Below, piece by piece: positions 56,880 through 64,000 of a stretch of 64,000 bases of DNA. Position 1 is the first letter of the stretch; the number at the start of each line of letters is the position of its first letter. The position numbers and the translations under genes are program-made. Origin of the DNA: Liolophura sinensis (lineage: Eukaryota; Mollusca; Polyplacophora; Chitonida; Chitonidae); NCBI RefSeq assembly GCF_032854445.1, contig NC_088306.1, forward strand, positions 6,755,924 to 6,819,923, read 5' to 3'. A model generated the notes under the pieces. That model was not told the origin of the DNA. It worked only from the letters and a program-made list of their open reading frames with translations, and ran no database searches.

Positions 56880-59430
56880 TTCCGTGGGACAGACAAGTGT
56901 GTGGTAAACTGCCCAATGAGCCATCTCTGTAAAACTATTTGAACTTTTTGAGACATACCATGAGTGTAAGAATTACATGAAATGAAAGGGTGAAGCTGCA
57001 GCCGAAGTAGAGAGCTGAATTCGAACACGCTACCTCATTGGCCGAAGGCTTGATACATGTAGGACCCAGTCAGAGATTATGCTTATGTAAAAACATTCAT
57101 GTGTTAAATTCAGGCCTCCAGACATGTCAAGAGAGGCAGTCAAGGGGTTTTATTGATGGCAGTTTATAAGATGTTACTAATCAAAAATGTGTATGTTTCT
57201 TGTGCTATGATTGGAACTGTACATATACAAATATTCATGTTTGCAATGTATGAGGCGATTTTGTTATTCAAGCCGCAGCCTGCAGTAAATCGCCACCTTC
57301 CCTACGTGCTTGACAGTCCTCGTAACGTACAGCCGCTGTACATGAAGCTACATGTTAAAAATCTGCATGGTCCATAGTGCTAGAGGGCAAATCATTTGCG
57401 CTTTTGTGAAGTGTCCTAGCTGAGATAAATGGACAAGAAGCTGTATTTCACTGGTTACGTTTCACCGCTTACCAGCTACCACACTGTCGCCAATACTCTG
57501 TTTTTACTGCCTGTGCTTTAAGACGTATGTTTGTTTTTAAATTATGTAACTAAGACTTCCTGTTTGTTTAGATTTCTACTTCAGCAGAGCGGGAACAGGT
57601 GTGCACAAACATACACAGAGAAATAGGTAAGTGGTATCATATATTGTTAAAGTTAGGCCGGTCCTTTGAATAATCCTGTCTATATCGCATACACAGCTCG
57701 TTCACATCTTTCACCATTAACCTGTATATCACACCCTGACGATACATCACGTAAGGCAATCCTCCAAAACCAAGGTGCTTAAGCAGGGATAAATTGGAAG
57801 CTTTTCATGACAATCTGCCATTTTCCCCATAATAGCTAGTTTCCCGTTTAAACAAATGTTTCTGTTGATAAAAAATATGAGTTCGGGAATATTAACTGGG
57901 AACGTGCATCACCATGTAGCAGGTGTTTTGTTCCGGGTAGATTTCAAGCTCTGTCACACAGAGGCTTTTGTGTTCTTCAGTAACTGCCTTTAACGGCTTT
58001 TTGGGGACTGCGTTTTGTGCTGATCAACTAGGAAAGCAATCCATCGGTTTATGGCCGCTGCATTTAAGGATTGGTTTAAATACGTCAATATTTTCTGAAC
58101 ACAGCGGTGGGTATCATCTTTTTAGGGCGCGGCGTACATAAGAGCAAGATTCGATCCCACGGCTTTAAAACATACCACTGTGCCACTGAGTTATTTGGGA
58201 AGACCATACAACGTACTCCTCTTAGAAGACTTTAAATGTTTCTTGTGACGTCAATCCTTTGTCTAACCTTTCATATGAATGTTATATATGAAGAATCTGT
58301 TGGTTTCTGATCAAAGTGACATTTATTTTTTGACAGTTTCGTTTTCGCCTTCATCTCAAATACACCAAATGTTGCCAGTGGGAGAAAAGGCAGAGTGACG
58401 ACATCAGTTTTCTTTTTCACAAAAAAAGAACAGCAAAGCAGAGTTTGTACTAAGGTGAACTAGTGGTTCTAACTTGTGGCATTCTGATTACGAACATTTT
58501 GGATATCTCCAGGCCTGTTTATGTGTGTGACAGAAATTGTATTGTCTAATATCAGACTTCCCCAATTTATATGTAAGCTTCAATAAATTCAGATTTACCT
58601 TCCGGCATAATTAATCACAGACCGAGTCACTGTCCATAATATTATACACCCAGTGTATACTCATGTATTAACCAATGTAGACTTTTAAAGAGTCCACACT
58701 TGCGCCTGAACAAGAATCAACTGCTGCTCGCCGTTTCGCCACTACACACAATAGCCATCTGAGGAACTGTAGACCATTGAGGCGTGATAACATGCAATTA
58801 ACATCAATGTCGCACTGTCGTCGCTGTCCTGGTTTTATTCTCTATGCTGTAGTCTCTACATGCCTTGGTTCAGCGCAAAAATGCACTTGTCCCTATTTTT
58901 AACAAATCACCCGAAGTCGTAATGTAATAAAGAGAAGAAAGATAGGCGGCATATCGTGACTGTTCACATAAGAGCTTGGTAAAATGTTGTTTCTCCTGCA
59001 AACTGACACGTGAACATGGACATGCAGACATTACAATAAAGAGCGTATTTCCACGAGTTGATAGATAAAAAAGTGCACAAATTCGGAATAAAAAACGATG
59101 TATTGCCTGGTACAACGGAAGAAGAGTTTGGTACAATTCCAGTAGGAAGATTTTAAAGAGCAAAATCATTACATCGTTGTTATGTGGTCGTTCGGATTTT
59201 TAATGTCTATATTTTTTCATGCGTCACATGGATCTTGGCATCCCGCATGTTAGCCTAATAGAATTTTTTAAGTTGAATTAATATAACATGTGTGTTATAT
59301 TTCACACAATCATTTGTTGCAATAGCAGAAAATATTCTAGCATCACGCAGACAAAAGAATTTCTGATAAAATGAACAGAACAGTGCAATGTTGCATTAAG
59401 CCGGTAGAATCAGCGAACATTTCCAAATGG

Positions 59431-59682
59431 ATTTTATTTATTTATTTGATTGGTGTTTTACGCCGTACTCAAGAATATTTCAACCAGCATTATTGTAGGA
59501 AGAAACCGGGCAGAGGCCGGGGGAAACCCACAACTATCCGCAGGTTACTGGCAGACCTTCCCTAGTACGGCGCCAGCAGGACGCCAGCATGAGCTGGACT
59601 TGAACTCACAGCGACCACATTGGTGAGAGGCTTCTGGGTCATTACGCTGCACTAGCGCGCTAACCAACTAAGCCACGGAGGC
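59431..59682 (-). mobile_element. SINE1 in array unit 4, first site
   Basis: Same site and same internal deletion as in unit 3. Confidence 0.9.
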
Positions 59683-60699
59683 TTCCTGTTTGCTCGAAAA
59701 GACAATAGATAATATAAAGCTATAGTGTTTTTACAACAGTGGTGCTAACAGACCTAAACGACTACAGCCATTTTTCGGTGCTTGGTAAGAATAAATCAAC
59801 TTTTGATCTTGAATTCTTATAGGGCCAGGGATAGCCCATGTCAGATAAACCGGAAACACCATGCCATGTTACTCGTACCCCAATCTCATTTACATAGCTT
59901 AAAAGCAAAGCAGTGTTCACGTAATGTAAGACAGTCTGCGTGTGTGCTGCGTGGAGTAGTTTGGCAAATTTGCTTCATATAACAGTTTGGGGTGCGTGCA
60001 ACATAAAGTTGGCGTCTCGATCTGATTCTTGAAGCTAGTTTTGCTCTATTTCAGATGAATAGTACGCATCTATATGTACTTTAATCCATAATTAATGGAT
60101 GATTGTGACTTAACGCCACATCGGCAGTATTGCAATTGTACTCGCTCAAAAAAGCTACTATGCATTAAAGCTTGTGGAATATTTAAAACGTTGGAACGAA
60201 TAAGAATAAACAAGTGCATCCTACATTAACACTTGATATAATTGACCTCGAAATCCGCATTGGCAGAAAAAATTACGCCCTACATGAAGCACACGGACCA
60301 TGTAGCCCTTGTGCTGCGTGATGAGTATTTTCGGCTCTTCATGCTTTGATTTGCCAGTTTTGTGCGTTATTGGATAGTCACACTTAATCCATTGCAAACA
60401 TTCACCCATTCGGTCTTAAAGACATTAAGGCAACAAGAGGTTGCCAGGCCGGTGCATTGTCACAGAAACACCCTATCATCGCTTGCAAAATTTTTCAAGA
60501 AGTTTGCCAATGATCACACTATCGTCAGTGCTCTAGTTACACGCTCTGTGCTGTAAATCTTTTGTTACATTGTTTATGTCAGCGCCTTTACAACTTGCTA
60601 CATCTAAATTTCATGGATTAAGTACCAAATAAAGCAGCCACGATTTCGATGGCGCTCAAAGCAGGACATATTCTCAGAATTGAATTCATACATCATGCG

Positions 60700-61085
60700 G
60701 GAAGGAAGGAGTCTGTGAGTGAGTGCTTGGGGTTTAACGTCGTACTCAATAATTTCGTCATATGACGACGAAAGAATCATTAGGGTGCATGTACGTGTAA
60801 TGTGCCTTCTTGTTGCAGGGCGGATTTACACGGCTCTTTTATTTAGTGCTGCTTCACTGAGACGACTTACCGAAGGCAAGTAAGTCACCCCGCCCGAGCC
60901 ATTATACTGATACGGGTCGACCAGTCGTTGCACTATCCCCTTCATGCTGAACGCCAAGCGAGGAAGTTACAACTTCCTCTTTTAAAGTCTTAGGTGTGAC
61001 TCGATCAAGGATTGATCCTGGATCTACCAGTCCCGAAGCGGACGCTCTACCAACTGTGCTATCCGGGCCGGTCAGGAAGGAAGGA
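60700..61085 (-). mobile_element. SINE2, full length, private to unit 4
   Basis: A 364-base minus-strand element (60,711-61,074) lies between GGAAGGAAGGA copies. Its head GGCCCGGATAGCACAGTTGG with TAGAGCGTCCGC is tRNA-like (A box TAGCACAGTTGG), and GGATCAATCC is a possible B box. The shared body and the TTAAACCCCAAGC tail with CACT repeats follow. Units 1 and 2 show the empty site (GGGAAGGTAGGAAGGAACAG near 40,191 and 47,104). Confidence 0.93.
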
Positions 61086-61644
61086 AGGAACAGACCTGCC
61101 TTTTTATCATGTATATGTATGATCGGGGTGTTACGTTGTGCTTGTATGACGTTAAGCAATAATTCATGTATTTACCGCCGTGCTCAACACTTTTACTGCA
61201 ATATTATTTTGTGAATGTTCAATCTACAAAGAACGCCTAAATTCGGAAAACTAAAGATCAGCTTACAGGGTGATATTTCTCTAGTAGAACTTATGAAGCG
61301 CTATACAGGACCACACATAATGAAGTATCTTTAAGGTATCGAACGCAGGTGGTGTTATTAAAAGACGACAGGCTAAAGATGAGTAATCTATTTAGTCATC
61401 AGAATAAATTTCGCAAATTCTGTCAAAGGAGCGACATAAGGTAATCGCCTTGCTTAACTCCATGAAAGATCATTGCCATTTTGCCAGGTTTTAATAACGA
61501 ACAGATCCCTCAGATGTTAGATTTCAGAAATTTTATTTAAATGCACCACTTATACACATTCAGACGAAACAAGTGCTTGAGGTGAAATTTTGCAAGCATT
61601 CGTACATGTGTGTATGTGTGTATGTGTGTATGTTTTTGTTTTTA

Positions 61645-61883
61645 GTTTTTTTTTTGATTGTTGTTTTACGCCGTACTCAAGAATATTTCACTTATGCGAC
61701 GGCGGCCAGCATTATGGTGGGTGGAAACCGGAAAGAGCCCGGGGGAAACCCACGACCATCCGCAGGTTGCTGAAGAGACCATCAGCATAAGCTCGTCTTG
61801 AACTCACAGCGACCGCATTGGTGAGAGGCTTTTGGGTCACTGCGCTGCGCTAGCGCGCTAACCGACTGAGCCACGGAGGCCCC
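61645..61883 (-). mobile_element. SINE1 in array unit 4, second site
   Basis: Full-length counterpart of 47,659-47,910, retaining the complete tRNA-like head. Confidence 0.9.
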
Positions 61884-61884
61884 T

Positions 61885-61982
61885 ATGTATGTATGTATGT
61901 GTCTATTTATGTATGTATGTGTGTATGTATGTATGTATGTATGTATGTATGTATGTATGTATGTATGTTTGTATGCATGTAT
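61885..61982 (+). repeat. TATG microsatellite
   Basis: About 20 TATG steps with a few GTCT or TTTG variants. It is shorter in units 1 and 2 and lies next to the SINE1 head. Confidence 0.93.
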
Positions 61983-63838
61983 GGACATGAATGTACACTT
62001 ACGCCACACTTGGGCAGGTAAATGACGACTACGAGTCATTAGGTGTGTACACATATACTGTGTGTTTCTGTGGTATGACGAGTCCATGACGCCAAAGTGC
62101 TGAAGTCACTGAAGTATATCTTGCCGAAGAGACAAGACATGGCACCCCAACTAGTCATTATGCTAACACCGGGCCAACCAGTCCTGTTTGCTTGCTTTAA
62201 CCTCTGTGTGCTGAGCACCAAGCGAGACGGCAATAAATACCGTTTTTAAAACATAATATGATCCCAGGAGTCCTGACGTCGAGGCGGGCGCTCTAACCAT
62301 GGGCCACCGAAGCGAGCCCTTTCGTAATGTGTTAAAATGTTCATCTGATTGGTAAGACTTTTTGTCTTGCAAGTTTTTAATTTTTTTTTATTTAAGTTTG
62401 ATGTTTACGATATAGGTAAAGAGATATATGCTGATTTATTGATAATGTTAAACATGTGTATACTCTATATAAAAAATAAAAAAAAATTGTCTGTCTGACG
62501 AGACTGTTTTTTATTACCAATTAGAATAACCTGCATGAGACAGACTGCAGGTTACGAGTTTAGAGAGGATGACACTTTGATAACGGGGTTACTTTATATT
62601 AAAATCTCTGTCGGTTAATAACTGTAGGTTTTTTTATTTTGCAGTATGAGTATATAACTCTTAATGTCAAATGTATAGGCCTAGGCCTACGTATATATGC
62701 ATCCCGTTATGTTCTTTTGCTGTTTTAAATAAATTGAACTTTAAATCTTATGTCTCTATAGGCCTGACATAAATCATTGCCGGGGTTTACGTCATACCAG
62801 AAGAAAAAATGGACATAGAAGCAGATTATATTTTGAATTGATATGTTCTCAAGATCTGCAAGATTTTAAATGTCAAAAACGTTGCGTAATACGTGTACTC
62901 CAACGTAAAAGCAATCGTTTTGACGTCACCACCCCGTTAGGAATACATCGAGCATTTACGTGTACAGAAAAAGACCGTTGACATTCAAAGAACAGAAAAG
63001 CATTTTTTGCGCAATTTGCCATAAGCAATGAGAACATTTGTACGGTTAGTACATCATGATTTCACAGACGTAGAGACGTTCTGCACAAATCCATTACAGG
63101 TTTTTCTATGTTAGCGAATCCGCATTATTTAATTTTACACTCACTTGGAGATCATTAACTAACTGACGTAGTTTACAGCACGCTTTAAATGTGCTGTCCC
63201 AAACAGTTAAAATGCTGAAAATGGCAGAAGATATCTTCCTAAACGAGCACAAGATAAAGTTTGTGTAGGATATCAGTTTGGTTCTTTCCATTTCACCGCC
63301 ATTCTCTTAAGTCCTGGGAACGATATTAGACACAAAATATAAACTAATTTAGTACTCTGCAATATCACGAATTCAAAAGTCTTCACGAATGTTTTCCAGC
63401 TTCTGCTTCAGCACAGAGCAGTTTGGGATCCGGTTTATGGGTGGATCTATGCGTGGACACATTCGTATATCAGGCGTATGCCAAATTACGTATAACACAA
63501 ACCACCAAGGAACTAAGAAAGTATATGAAGTACGAACATGGGACGGAATCATGCAAAGATGAGCTGCTAGGCGTTTTCGATGATGTTGGAAAGACAAGTT
63601 ATGCTCTAGGCGACAGTGAAATCCGTATTCAAATCGTCTTCAAAATCGTGTCAAATCGCAAGATCTATCAAATGCTACCAGGTGAGATATGTACGCGCCA
63701 GATGCAGGCCTCTTCGGTATATTGCTGTCCTAAGAGTGATAGTTTACAATGTCATAATTTAAACTGGAGAAATCCAGGGAACGTTGCGTAAACCATCGAG
63801 ATTTGTTATATATTTGACAAACCTCGTGCAAACAGCCG

Positions 63839-64000
63839 AATCATTTATTATGGCTTAACACCATTACGGCAATCCTGCAGATATATCGTGGCTACAACAT
63901 GATTACACCACGAGAAAATAAATGGCTTTCGAATCAAAAATGATAGCCACCATAATAAAACATTGTAGAGCAAAATAATCCAACTCAAACGTGAAGTAAA
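63839..64000 (-). pseudogene. LINE tail and ORF2 end, array unit 4 (cut)
   Basis: The 3' tail portion of the shared LINE scrap runs off the window. Confidence 0.7.

Larger units (their letters stand above)
52029..58691. repeat. Tandem array unit 3 (6.66 kb)
   Basis: Over most of its length it is nearest to unit 4, sharing the deletion in the first SINE1 and ACCATGTAGC near 53,638. Between about 53,900 and 55,450, however, it is the most diverged unit: it lacks the second SINE1, differs near 54,050 and 54,320-54,380, and has ACAGCCGGATACGAATTATC near 55,018 where the others have TCATCTGATTGG. Confidence 0.92.
58692..64000. repeat. Tandem array unit 4 (cut by window end)
   Basis: At least 5.3 kb of the unit is present and still matches unit 3 at the last base of the window. 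It carries a private SINE2 at 60,711 and an expanded TATG block. Confidence 0.92.

Overview
This is repeat-rich DNA from an animal nuclear genome. I found no host protein-coding gene that I can defend. The mobile elements point to a marine invertebrate, most likely a mollusc: two families of tRNA-derived SINEs and RNase H-bearing I/Nimb-like LINEs of a kind I associate with mollusc genomes. That assignment rests on recollection of repeat types, not on a marker gene.

Layout. 1-5,194: unannotated spacer with two copies of a dispersed promoter-like repeat (called R1 here) and two SINE remnants. 5,195-16,980: the best-resolved structure in the window. A full-length LINE (B) is flanked by a 14-bp target duplication. 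A second full-length LINE (A) has inserted into the last codons of B ORF2 with its own 13-bp duplication. A in turn carries a 52-bp tail-only insertion with a 14-bp duplication. Three generations of insertion can therefore be read directly. 17,551-19,185: two local tandem repeats. 19,200-25,800: SINEs, a 5'-truncated LINE copy (C), a duplicated LINE tail plus flank, and a short block of a 48-bp minisatellite. 28,510-30,017: the main 48-bp minisatellite. 30,700-34,300: more R1 copies and a second dispersed family (R2). 34,554-36,997: a DNA-transposon-like element with terminal inverted repeats of about 300 bp. It holds one unrecognised reading frame and one that looks like a divergent MADS-box domain. 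37,238 to the window end: a tandem array of at least four copies of a 6.7-7.8 kb unit, itself built from older SINE and LINE pieces.

How the parts relate. LINE A, LINE B and both SINE families end in the same 3' structure: a 5-6 bp stem whose sequence differs between families but stays paired, a 23-24 nt loop with a common core, then a GTTAA/GTAAA segment and a tandem tetranucleotide. This suggests that the SINEs borrow a LINE reverse transcriptase that recognises this hairpin. Three very short insertions (39-52 bp) that begin inside the hairpin and have target duplications fit the same idea. All LINE reading frames here are broken, so this locus itself should be inactive. The coordinate logic, duplications and hairpins were read directly; family names and functions are inference.
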